From NCBI GenBank assembly GCA_016712145.1, contig JADJRO010000001.1, forward strand, positions 1,798,001-1,862,000: DNA of 64,000 nt, in the 5' to 3' direction. Below the pieces are notes generated by a model. It was not told the DNA's origin, did not search any database, and was given only the letters and a program-made list of their open reading frames with translations. How positions within the stretch are numbered: the first letter of the stretch is position 1; each line of letters begins with the position of its first letter. Shown in pieces: positions 45,279-54,885 of the stretch. The DNA comes from Saprospiraceae bacterium (GTDB lineage: Bacteria > Bacteroidota > Bacteroidia > Chitinophagales > Saprospiraceae). A program made the translations under genes and the position numbers.

Positions 45279-46793
45279 TTAATTGGATGCTTCTGCTAAT
45301 AATTTTTTACCTTTTGCAATTGCATCATCGATGGTTCCAACTAAGTTGAAAGAAGCTTCCGGATATTCATCCACTTCACCATCCATAATCATATTAAATC
45401 CTCTGATGGTTTCATCAATTGGAACAAATACACCTTTAATCCCTGTAAATTGTTCTGCTACGTGGAATGGTTGTGATAAGAAACGTTGTACACGACGTGC
45501 GCGGTGTACCACCAATTTATCGTCTTCCGACAATTCTTCCATTCCTAAGATGGCAATGATGTCTAACAATTCATTGTATCGTTGCAAAATTCCTTTTACG
45601 CGTTGTGCCGTATTGTAATGATGTTCTCCAATAACCAGCGGATCCAAAATTCGTGAGGTTGAATCCAATGGATCCACAGCAGGATAAATACCCAATGAAG
45701 CAATTTTACGACTTAATACGGTCGTAGCATCCAAGTGAGCAAAAGTTGTTGCCGGAGCTGGATCTGTTAAATCATCCGCTGGAACATAAACTGCTTGTAC
45801 AGATGTAATCGATCCTCTTTTGGTAGAAGTGATCCGTTCTTGCATCAAACCCATTTCAGATGCCAGGGTTGGCTGATATCCAACTGCTGAAGGCATACGA
45901 CCTAATAAAGCCGATACTTCCGATCCGGCTTGTGTGAAACGGAAAATATTATCAATAAAGAATAAAATATCTTTTCCTCCTGCAGGATCATTTAAATCGC
46001 CATCCCGGAAATATTCTGCAACCGTTAAACCTGAAAGCGCAACACGGGCACGGGCACCAGGTGGTTCATTCATTTGACCAAAAATAAACGTGGCTTTTGA
46101 ATCTTTTAAACCTTCCATGTTCACTTTACTCAAATCCCATCCACCGCTTTCCATGCTGTGAATAAAATCATCACCGTATTTAATAATTCCGGCTTCGATC
46201 ATCTCACGCAATAAGTCATTTCCCTCACGGGTACGCTCTCCCACTCCTGCAAATACAGACAATCCACCATAACCCTTGGCAATGTTGTTGATCAACTCTT
46301 GAATTAATACGGTTTTACCAACACCGGCACCTCCGAATAAACCGATTTTTCCCCCTTTTGAATAGGGTTCAATCAGGTCAATCACTTTGATACCGGTAAA
46401 CAAAACTTCAGTTTCGGTAGATAAATCTTCGTAGGTCGGTGGTTTTTTATGAATAGAATATTTATGTTTCATAGACACATCTCCCAAACCGTCAATGGCC
46501 TGACCCACCACATTAAAAAGGCGGCCTTTGATGTCTTCTCCCACTGGCATGGAAATGGTTTCTTTTAAATCAATAACTTCTGCCCCACGGGTTAAACCGT
46601 CTGTTGAGTCCATCGCCACCGCTCGTACACTGTCTTCCCCTAAATGCTGTTGCACTTCAAGGATGAGGTCATCCTTACCTGGGCGCTTGATACACAAGGC
46701 ATTATAAATTTCCGGAAGCTGTGAGCCCTCCCCTGAAAAACTAACATCCACAACAGGACCAATGATTTGAGATACGCGACCTATGTTTGTCAT
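45279..46793 (-). CDS. atpD: F1F0-ATP synthase subunit beta
   Basis: A 504-residue catalytic subunit. I place the start at the ATG at 46793 (MTNIGRVSQIIGPVVDVSF); a longer frame to 46889 runs through the promoter. The P-loop is GGAGVGKTVL, followed by GVGERTREGNDL and the ATP-synthase signature region PAVDPLDSTSR. It makes ATP in the F1 head. It is coupled to atpC and has a well-matched promoter just upstream. Confidence 0.97.
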   Translation of the reverse strand: MTNIGRVSQIIGPVVDVSFSGEGSQLPEIYNALCIKRPGKDDLILEVQQHLGEDSVRAVAMDSTDGLTRGAEVIDLKETISMPVGEDIKGRLFNVVGQAIDGLGDVSMKHKYSIHKKPPTYEDLSTETEVLFTGIKVIDLIEPYSKGGKIGLFGGAGVGKTVLIQELINNIAKGYGGLSVFAGVGERTREGNDLLREMIEAGIIKYGDDFIHSMESGGWDLSKVNMEGLKDSKATFIFGQMNEPPGARARVALSGLTVAEYFRDGDLNDPAGGKDILFFIDNIFRFTQAGSEVSALLGRMPSAVGYQPTLASEMGLMQERITSTKRGSITSVQAVYVPADDLTDPAPATTFAHLDATTVLSRKIASLGIYPAVDPLDSTSRILDPLVIGEHHYNTAQRVKGILQRYNELLDIIAILGMEELSEDDKLVVHRARRVQRFLSQPFHVAEQFTGIKGVFVPIDETIRGFNMIMDGEVDEYPEASFNLVGTIDDAIAKGKKLLAEASN

Positions 46794-46827
46794 ATGATTT
46801 ATTGAATATATGTTTAAAAAAGACGCG

Positions 46828-46860
46828 CAAATATATATACATCCGGATCGATTCACCAAA
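46828..46860 (-). promoter_or_regulatory. Candidate Bacteroidota promoter of atpDC
   Basis: On the minus strand, TTTG (46857-46860) and TATATTTG (46828-46835) are separated by 21 bp, matching the TTTG-N19-21-TAnnTTTG consensus. The box ends 35 bp before the atpD ATG. It is the best promoter match I found in the window. Confidence 0.6.
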
Positions 46861-46874
46861 CTATTGACAATCCT

Positions 46875-48218
46875 TTGACACATTCCCATTCTAATATCGA
46901 ATCAACTGAAAATCAGGAATTTAATCTTTTAGAAAGCTTGTCAGCCCGACTCCTGTATGGAATAAACCGCAATGAACTGGAAAATACCATTCAGGATCTT
47001 GTAAAATCTTACATTCTTATGAAAGGAGCATCTTATATAAGCCTTGAAAATGACCATAACCTGGAGATTTCCACTCAATGGCAATCTGCTCCTTTGCATC
47101 GATTTCTTCTGGCAGGCATCCAGTTAAAAGAATCAGATTTGTTTTTTGAATGGACGCATTTTCTTAAGCGAAAGTCGATTTCGTTTCCGGTAAATATCCT
47201 GGTTCCATTAATGGAATGGGTACAAACTGATTTGGCCGTTGCAAATTTTATACAAGCTTTTCTTGGACCCGTTGGGCAACAACTGACTACTCTGTTTCCG
47301 GAATTTTACATTTTATCAGAACAACACCAGGAACATCCTTTGCAGTTTTCAAAATTGGATCAACGGCTTTATGCATTTGAAAAATTCAGAGAACGAAATC
47401 CGGAAAATGCATTTAATTATTTTTTACAAACCCATCAGGAACTTAAAGACCCTGAAAAAATTAAGTGGATTCGCATTCTTCATCCTAAATTATCACAAAC
47501 GGAATGGAATGCATTGCAAATGCTCATTAATCCAAAAAAGGTACAACTGCACCAAGAATTGCTTTATTTAAAACTTACTATTGACGAAACTGCATTTAAA
47601 AATCAACAAGTTCAATTCCAATATTATTTAGCGGAAAGCAGTCTGGATGAATATTATTCAAAAATCAGTTCAACGATCGAACACGCCATTCGCTTGAGTC
47701 CGCTTCGTTTTATGACGACTCAAGAAAGCTTCCATACCTATTTAAAATGGATTCAGGAAAAAGAATTGTTTCCAATTTTATTGACTGCCTTAAAAGAACA
47801 GGCCTATACAGAACTGGCCATTGCTTGTTTTGAATTTTTACTCGAACAAAAATTATTAACGGAACATCTTGCTTTGGGTAATTTATCACATGCAATGGAT
47901 CATAAAGTATTCAATCGTTGTTGCGTCCTATGGATCGAAGCAGAGCAGGATGCTATTGATTTAGAAGCTTTCCTGATGTTTATAAGACATGAAAAGTTAT
48001 TCTGGTCAGATGAAGTCCTATTAAAACTCGTAGCATTAAGAAATAGTAAAGCCCTTCAACGAATATACGACTTTAATGTTTTTTGGCAGCTACTGCCCTA
48101 TAAAATTAATCCACATTCATTGCAACTTCAAAGCATCCCTGATGAATGCAAGATGTATTTAAATCAACAGATACATTTTGATTCCGTGTTGAAATTTAGA
48201 AAAGGAATTCGGAAATAA
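46875..48218 (+). CDS. DUF5691-like protein
   Basis: A 447-residue, mostly helical protein without signal peptide, starting at a TTG at 46875. The pattern FEKFRERNPENAFNYFLQ, then ILHPKLSQTEWNALQMLI with a following NPKKVQLHQELLYLKL, resembles the R..dP..A...l.......R..ll..L...Ls..D...l...ldDrrk.Vr..A..LL layout I recall for DUF5691. DUF5691 genes usually sit with MoxR, DUF5682, VWA and SWIM genes; here it is 43 kb from the broken moxR/DUF5682 pair. It is divergent from atpD. Family recognition is by pattern only. Confidence 0.5.
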   Translation: MTHSHSNIESTENQEFNLLESLSARLLYGINRNELENTIQDLVKSYILMKGASYISLENDHNLEISTQWQSAPLHRFLLAGIQLKESDLFFEWTHFLKRKSISFPVNILVPLMEWVQTDLAVANFIQAFLGPVGQQLTTLFPEFYILSEQHQEHPLQFSKLDQRLYAFEKFRERNPENAFNYFLQTHQELKDPEKIKWIRILHPKLSQTEWNALQMLINPKKVQLHQELLYLKLTIDETAFKNQQVQFQYYLAESSLDEYYSKISSTIEHAIRLSPLRFMTTQESFHTYLKWIQEKELFPILLTALKEQAYTELAIACFEFLLEQKLLTEHLALGNLSHAMDHKVFNRCCVLWIEAEQDAIDLEAFLMFIRHEKLFWSDEVLLKLVALRNSKALQRIYDFNVFWQLLPYKINPHSLQLQSIPDECKMYLNQQIHFDSVLKFRKGIRK

Positions 48219-48237
48219 TTCCTATAGCTTGTAAAAC

Positions 48238-49506
48238 TTATTTGGACGAACGATAATACAAACTGCAAGAATGTTCTTTTGAAAAATAGTTTTTCGTTGC
48301 AGTTTGAATTTGCTCTTTGGTTAATTGGAGATAATTCTCTAGTTCGGTGTAGATCAATTCCGGATTTCCCAACCACTCAGCATATGATAAATTCAATGCT
48401 TGATTCATGGCACCCATTTGTGAAAACAAATAAGCCGATTCATTTTTATTCATATACTTTTCCCAGGTGCGGTCGTCTAATTCTTTGAATTGTAATTCTG
48501 CGATGATATTCCAAAATACAGCTTCTGCTTCTTCAATGGTATGCCCGGGATTAATTTTCCCTTCGACAAGGATCAGACCCGGATCTGTTGTAGCCGTAAT
48601 GTAACAATCGATCCCTGAACAAATCATCAATTCTTTCCGAAGTTTTTTATACAGCAGCGAAGATTTCCCTTCTGATAATATATCCGTCATAAAATCAACG
48701 GCATAAAAATCAGGATCCATTCGCCCGCAATAAGGAAATGCCAAATAAAATCCTTCTTCCGGCAACTCTTTATGCAGTGTCTGAGAACGATGGGCAATTA
48801 TTTTTTCTTCAGCCGGATAATAGCGACTGACAGAAGCTCCGGATTTTATTTTTCCAAAATAGTTTTGAATCAAGTTTTTGGTTTCTTCCACATTAAAGTT
48901 TCCATGTATTACAAGGATTGCATTGGAAGGGGTATAATACGTATGATAAAAATGCTCCGCATCTTCTAATTTTAAATGCTTGAGTTGCTCCTGATTAAAC
49001 CCGATAACCGGCCAGCGATAGGGATGTGTTTTATACGCCATCTGCATCAGGATGTGGTTAAAATCACCGTATGGATTGTTGAGATACATTTCACTGAATT
49101 CTTCAATCACCACACGCTGTTGTGTTTTAAAATCCTTTTGACTGACATGAAAGCCACTGATCCGATTGGATTCTAAAGAAAGCAGCAATTCCAATTGATT
49201 GGAAGGAGCTATAGAATAATATTGAGTCGTGTCAGTGGTTGTAAATGCATTGCATTCTCCCCCTGCATTTTGAAGGATGGAATCAAAATCAATGCCCGGA
49301 CCATTATTGGAAAACATCAGATGTTCAAATAAATGTGCAATGCCTGTTTTTGATTCTTGTTCGTCTCTCGATCCTACTTTATACAATACGCATACAGCGA
49401 CCAAAGCAGTTGATGGATCCGGTTGCAATAGCACGGTCAGTCCATTGTCCAAATGGTATTTTTGAAAATGGGGAATTAACAGGTTGGCTGAAGAACTCAG
49501 ATTCAG
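48238..49506 (-). CDS. M16-family zinc metallopeptidase, probable CTG start
   Basis: A 422-residue peptidase if started at the CTG at 49504-49506. The zinc motif is HLFEH (HxxEH) within GIAHLFEHLMFSN, and the downstream Glu ligand is in QRVVIEEFSEM. The first ordinary start, a TTG at 49452, falls inside the conserved opening HFQKYHLDNGLTVLLQPDPS, so translation must begin earlier. The only candidate upstream is a CTG whose last two bases share the fumC stop (CTGA overlap, like the ATGA overlaps elsewhere). A mutated ATG or an error is also possible. M16 peptidases degrade peptides in the periplasm or cytoplasm; no signal peptide is seen. Confidence 0.8.
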   Translation of the reverse strand: MNLSSSANLLIPHFQKYHLDNGLTVLLQPDPSTALVAVCVLYKVGSRDEQESKTGIAHLFEHLMFSNNGPGIDFDSILQNAGGECNAFTTTDTTQYYSIAPSNQLELLLSLESNRISGFHVSQKDFKTQQRVVIEEFSEMYLNNPYGDFNHILMQMAYKTHPYRWPVIGFNQEQLKHLKLEDAEHFYHTYYTPSNAILVIHGNFNVEETKNLIQNYFGKIKSGASVSRYYPAEEKIIAHRSQTLHKELPEEGFYLAFPYCGRMDPDFYAVDFMTDILSEGKSSLLYKKLRKELMICSGIDCYITATTDPGLILVEGKINPGHTIEEAEAVFWNIIAELQFKELDDRTWEKYMNKNESAYLFSQMGAMNQALNLSYAEWLGNPELIYTELENYLQLTKEQIQTATKNYFSKEHSCSLYYRSSK

Positions 49507-50918
49507 GATTTAGAAAAGAGATCAAGGGGACCAACCATGAGTTCAGGGATCACCCATTGGTCAAATTCAGCTTCTGTAAGATAGCCAAGATTTAGAGCTG
49601 CTTGTTTAAGAGTCAGTCCCTCTTTGTGTGCTGTTTGGGCAATTTCTGCCGCTTTATAATAGCCAATTTTAGTATTCAAAGCAGTTACGAGCATTAATGA
49701 ATTATCCAAATTTTTCTTAATGTTTTCTGGAATTGCACGAATTCCTGAAGCACTTTTATCATTAAAGGAAACACAAACATCGGCAATCAGTTTTGCAGAA
49801 TGCAAAAAATTAGCAATCATGACCGGGTTAAAGACATTGAGCTCAAAATGACCATTCGATCCACCTATGTTTATAGCAACATCATTACCCATAACTTGGG
49901 CGGCGACCATGGTCATGGCCTCACATTGGGTGGGGTTGACTTTTCCAGGCATGATGGAAGAACCTGGTTCATTGTCCGGTATAAAAATTTCACCGATTCC
50001 ACAACGTGGACCGGATGCCAACAGGCGGATGTCATTTGCGATTTTCATCAAACTCACTGCAACTGCTTTGAGTGCTCCGTGAGCAGCTACAATGCCGTCA
50101 TGAGTAGCCAGCGCTTCAAATTTATTTTCAGCGGTAATAAATGGACATCCCGTCAATTGTGCAATGTGTTTGGCTACCTGCTCAGAATAGCCAGGAGGCG
50201 TATTGATGCCCGTTCCGACAGCGGTTCCTCCCAATGCCAACTCAGAAAGATGATTTAATGAAAAACGAATTGCACGCAAACCATGATCCAATTGGGATAC
50301 ATAACCGGAAAATTCCTGACCCAGCGTCAGAGGGGTTGCATCCATTAAATGGGTGCGCCCAATTTTTACCAATCGATAATATTCTGCTGCTTTATGATTC
50401 AGAGTATCTCTCAATTTCTCAATTCCAGGAATAGTTTGTTCGACCAAAATTTTGTAAGCAGCGATGTGCATTGCCGTAGGAAAGGTATCATTGGATGACT
50501 GCGATTTATTGACGTCGTCGTTTGGATTGATGGCTTTTTTCTCATCCTCCAGTTGACCGCCTTGCAATACATGTGCACGGTTAGCAATCACTTCATTTAC
50601 ATTCATGTTGGATTGGGTACCGGAGCCTGTTTGCCAAACGACCAATGGAAACTGATCATCCAGTTTACCTTCCAAAATTTCATCACACACCCGGGCAATC
50701 AAACTGCATTTATCTTCAGTTAAAACCCCCGCATCCCGATTGGTTAAGGCTGCTGCTTTTTTTAGAAAAGCAAAGGCATAAATTATCTCAATCGGCATCC
50801 GATCGGTATCCCGGGCTATCTTAAAATTATCTATCGAACGCTGTGTTTGAGCTCCCCAATATACATGGGCCGGAACTTCAACGATGCCCATGGTGTCTTT
50901 CTCCTTTCTAAATTGCAT
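49503..50918 (-). CDS. fumC: Fumarate hydratase, class II
   Basis: A 471-residue enzyme from the ATG at 50918 (an in-frame ATG at 50939 adds seven residues). The family signature is present as GSSIMPGKVNPTQCEAM. Other expected segments are GSGTQSNMNVNEVIANRA and GRTHLMDATPLTLGQEFSGY. It interconverts fumarate and malate in the TCA cycle. Its TGA stop overlaps the probable start of the M16 peptidase gene. Upstream lies a 670-bp spacer with a palindrome array. Confidence 0.96.
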   Translation of the reverse strand: MQFRKEKDTMGIVEVPAHVYWGAQTQRSIDNFKIARDTDRMPIEIIYAFAFLKKAAALTNRDAGVLTEDKCSLIARVCDEILEGKLDDQFPLVVWQTGSGTQSNMNVNEVIANRAHVLQGGQLEDEKKAINPNDDVNKSQSSNDTFPTAMHIAAYKILVEQTIPGIEKLRDTLNHKAAEYYRLVKIGRTHLMDATPLTLGQEFSGYVSQLDHGLRAIRFSLNHLSELALGGTAVGTGINTPPGYSEQVAKHIAQLTGCPFITAENKFEALATHDGIVAAHGALKAVAVSLMKIANDIRLLASGPRCGIGEIFIPDNEPGSSIMPGKVNPTQCEAMTMVAAQVMGNDVAINIGGSNGHFELNVFNPVMIANFLHSAKLIADVCVSFNDKSASGIRAIPENIKKNLDNSLMLVTALNTKIGYYKAAEIAQTAHKEGLTLKQAALNLGYLTEAEFDQWVIPELMVGPLDLFSKS

Positions 50919-51212
50919 ATATATTCTATTGAAATGCAAAGATACTATAAAAGAAAGGCCAATGACGGATTGTCATGATTTCAAATTAAATGAATGTTAT
51001 TTGCTAGAAATTAATAATTAAGTCTTTGGTTTTACTTGTTAAAAAATTTATTTACATTTTTGAAAATTAAGTAATTAAAACACAATAAGTATTCCTCACT
51101 TTATTTCTCAATTATATTCTAAGCTATTTAAATATATGCAAATTTAATTTTGAATTAAAAAAATCATTTTAGTAATAAATACTGTGGTTTATATATTATT
51201 CAATAAAATATA

Positions 51213-51278
51213 TTCAGGGTAAACCCTTAGTTCAATCAGGGTAAACCCTGATTTTTAAAATTCAGGGTTTACCCTGAT
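51213..51278. promoter_or_regulatory. Array of three CAGGGTwwACCCTG palindromes
   Basis: Three near-identical 18-bp dyads lie at 51213-51230 (one mismatch), 51235-51252 and 51261-51278, with centres 22 and 26 bp apart. The first two have AA in the centre, the third TT. Such spacing on one helix face looks like an operator for a dimeric regulator. A weak -7-like box CATCTTTG lies at 51300-51307, before the T9SS cargo gene at 51611; fumC is divergent. No other feature is seen in the AT-rich spacer 50940-51610. Confidence 0.55.
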
Positions 51279-51610
51279 GTGTAAGACAAATAGATGTCTC
51301 ATCTTTGTATCCAACACGCAAATTAATTTTTTTATTAAAATTGATCAACCCTAAATATTTGCGTATGGTAACAACAACAATTTAAGCCCATCTGATCCTT
51401 TAATTTCTAGTTGAATTTGGGAGTTCAAGAATAAGCCTTACTTATTTTTATTAGGAATTTACAAATGTAATTTCTATGAACATGCTTAGTAAAGCAATGT
51501 AAGGACTGTCTCATTCCTATTCAAAATGCAAGCGAGCTTAAAACCTTAGGAGAAAAATTTGATCCGAACACTCCTTAACAAGGTAGGACATCATTTTTAA
51601 TTTAAAAACA

Positions 51611-54600
51611 ATGAAAAATTTACTGTTTTTACTTACATTTCTATTATTCTGTACGTTTACCAATAAGACGATTGGACAGATTTATGAAATCCCTGATATA
51701 TTATATTCTCAAATTAGTATTGATAATGAAACACCTTTGTCGGGATGCAGCGAAATCTCGGTATGTGTTGGAGCTCATAACTTTACTGAAAACCCGTATT
51801 ATACGCTTACCAACACTAAAATACAAATGGTAGTGAATGAAGCTGAATTTGAAGTTGTAGACCTGGGTGTTTTTGATTATGTAGGTCAGGATCCGAATTC
51901 AGGATATTCGATCTACGAAGCTGAACATGATTTGTTGTCTATCTATGATCCAAATTGGATAGAAACGCCGGATGGCTTTGAATATTTTTGTTTAAAATTG
52001 GTCAAATTAAATACAGCAAATTTTAAAGGCGGGGTACATGTTCGTATTATTATTTTTCAAGGCACACAAGATGAACAAAAATTGGAGTATGATTCTCCAT
52101 GGATCATTAGTACCTTAATGAACCAAATCGGGACTAATGATGCATCAGTTACTTATTTATCAAGTATTGCAATTAATAATGACCCAGGAATGCCATTATT
52201 AGGTCTCTTGTTATGGCCTTCAAAAGCTTGCAATAGTGCAGGTGGTCCACAAGCAGAATATAACGTGCAAAATTTCATTTTACATGGTAAACTTATCATC
52301 GATAGAGACTATTGCTTTTATGGCAAAATATATATGGATGATGGAGCAATTATTCAGGTGAACCCTGGATACACTTGTAATATTGGATGGTACGATCCAA
52401 ATTTGGGAAGTCTATTGCGTACTACTATAGATGCATGTGGTAAAATGTGGAAAACAATTGAAGTCGAGCCAAATGCCTATCTAAATATAATGAATACAGA
52501 TCTTAACGATGCCTTATATGGAACATATTTGAAGGATGATGCAATTTTGACAACTAAATATAATGTAAGTTATAATAACAACTACATTGGAATTTATAAT
52601 GATTTAGAAGATTCTAAGTCAATAGCTAATTTAACATCAACTAACTTTTATTATTCAGGGCCATTTAAAGAAAACTGCAGCAGCTGTAATGGGTTAAGGC
52701 TCTATGACCGTACTTTAGCTGGTGTTTATCTAGGTAATTCTCAAATAATTGGAAATAATGTGGATGCAGAAAATTTGTTAAATGGAATTATTTCTTATAA
52801 TTCGATGTTGAAATTGTACTGATGTTACTTCAATGAGATTCGTGACTATGGAACACCCGACAATGGCAATCCAAATGGAAAAGCCATTAATATACAGGGG
52901 TATGCACAAAACAGCAAGATTGAACTTTCTCAATTTGATAATTGCAATTGGGCTATCTACTCAAAAGGTGTAAATTGTGAAGTCATTCGAAATAACATGT
53001 ATAATGTTTTGACCGGAATTCAGTTTGATTATAGCCCGGGGAGGTCCTTTAAAGTGTTTCACAATGATATTGAAGCAGAAAATTTAGGCATCAATTTTTG
53101 TTGGACCGGAGAAGTTAATACGGTCAGTGTAACTGAAAATGATATTACTTTGTTAGGTTCAAATGCTATTGGCATAGAAATAAACCATACCAATGGTACT
53201 AGTTTAAAGTTAATAACAGATAATGACATCTACCTGGGTCCTGGAAAGATTGGCATCGAACATTTAGCCAGCAAAGGCACTACCATTGCCTACAATTCAG
53301 TATTTTCAAATAGTACCAATGCGATTGAAAATGTTGGAATTGGTATATATGGAGGATCTGATGCCTATGCTTTATGTAATTATTTGTCATCCTCAATGGT
53401 ATGCGCAAATAAGGGATTGTTGGTTTCTCAATCTGCAAACAATTTGTGTTTGGGTAATGCTGCGGATGATTGGTTTTACAATTATCAATACGTTGGCACA
53501 AACAGCGGAACGCTCTTTGGGAGCAATGTAATGGACAATGCAAATCATGGTTTGTGTCTGGGAATACCCAATATTGGACCATTGGGTGGCGCATTAATCG
53601 GAGTTCAGGAACATACAGGAAATAAATGGACAGGAAGCTTCTCGGGAAAAGCCGCTAAGCATTATGGTGGAGCAGGTGATAGAGTTGAATCAAAATTTAT
53701 TATAAATGCATTGGATCAACAGCATCCGGAGTATAAACCATCTAATTTTTTAGAACTAACAAGTGATGGATGGTTTGAAAATCAATCTGGGACGGGACTG
53801 AATTTAATTTGTCCAAATGGTGTTGGATCTAGTGATCACCCTCGTATTTTTCCAAGATCTGAGGATTATCTTATTGCCAGCAATGGGTTTGATTATGGCA
53901 ATGATGCCGGGTCAAGAATCTGGACTTCGCAAAGACAATTATATCGGGAAATTGCAAAACAAGAAGAATTTTCAAATTTACCGATGGTTTATCAGAACTT
54001 TTATAATAACCAGAATGAAACCAGTGTTGGTCAATTTGAATATGTAGAACGCATAATTGATTCAGCCAGTTTAATAACTAGTAGTATGCAACTCGAATTG
54101 GATTCTATCAATGCTGTTTCAGACAGTTTTTCGATTGAATTATTCGAATTATTAGATAGTCTTATGATCGAAACGGATTCTATGGCTAAATTGCAGTTGC
54201 AAGCAGAGATATTCGCAATTCAAACTGAGTTTGATACATTGTCAATTTCTAAAAATTATCTTCAGTTGCAATTACAAAATGCATTCTTTACAACGATAAA
54301 CCAGGCTATCCAATTGAATGCTGGGATTGAAACAGACACGGTTTTCGAAGAAAATCAACAATTGGTTAATGAAATTTATCTAAACATGTTGCTATCTGAC
54401 GATTGGGTTCTTGATTCAGCAGACCAACAAATTGTGAGTGATATTGCATCGCAATGTGTTTTATTAGGTGGAGATGCTGTTTATAGAGCACGGGCAATAC
54501 TTAATCTATTTACACAATTTGTATTTAATGATGATAGCATTTGTGCTCAAGCATTACAACAATATGGTTCAGGTAAAATTCAAGAAATGAATGAATTTCA

Positions 54601-54841
54601 GGTTTTTATACAACCCAATCCAGTTTCAGAATGTGTGACTATCAAATTATTCAGCGAGGTTGAAAAAGTAAAGAAACTATTTGTTAGAGATATATCAGGT
54701 AAACCTATTCGTACAATTTATCTAGATGAAGCTCAAAACTTATTAGAATTAAATATAAAAGATTTAATTCCTGGAATTTTATTCCTAGAAATAGAATTGA
54801 CAAATGGTATTATTCTAAATAGAAAAATACTTAAAATTTAA
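51611..54841 (+). pseudogene. Secreted T9SS protein with beta-helix-like region, interrupted by an in-frame TGA
   Basis: The frame runs from 51611 to 54841 with one TGA at 52820-52822; both sides read sensibly in the same frame (...SMLKLY, stop, CYFNEIRDYGTPDNG). The restored protein has about 1076 residues. It has a signal peptide (MKNLLFLLTFLLFCTF...), a beta-helix-like region (about 240-700; many Asn and Gly turns such as YNNNYIGIYND and LKLITDNDIYLGPG), a helical segment (about 820-930) and a type A sorting domain (VFIQPNPVSECVTIKL to the end). The N-terminal piece alone would lack the sorting domain. Nonsense mutation or base error; Trp (TGG) is a plausible original codon. Function unknown. 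Confidence 0.75.
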
Positions 54842-54850
54842 TTATTAGTT

Positions 54851-54880
54851 GAGGTGGAGCAATTCTCCACCTCATATTTT
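54851..54880 (+). terminator. Intrinsic terminator-like hairpin
   Basis: A perfect 9-bp stem GAGGTGGAG/CTCCACCTC with a five-base loop, followed by a T-rich stretch, starting 10 bp after the beta-helix gene stop. It ends six bases before the ATG of the next gene, so transcription of that gene would need read-through or another promoter. Confidence 0.7.
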
Positions 54881-54885
54881 ATTTT

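Noticed and set aside
51213..51278. CRISPR array
   Set aside because: Three short palindromes with 4- and 8-bp gaps are far too compact for repeats and spacers, and no cas genes are in the window.
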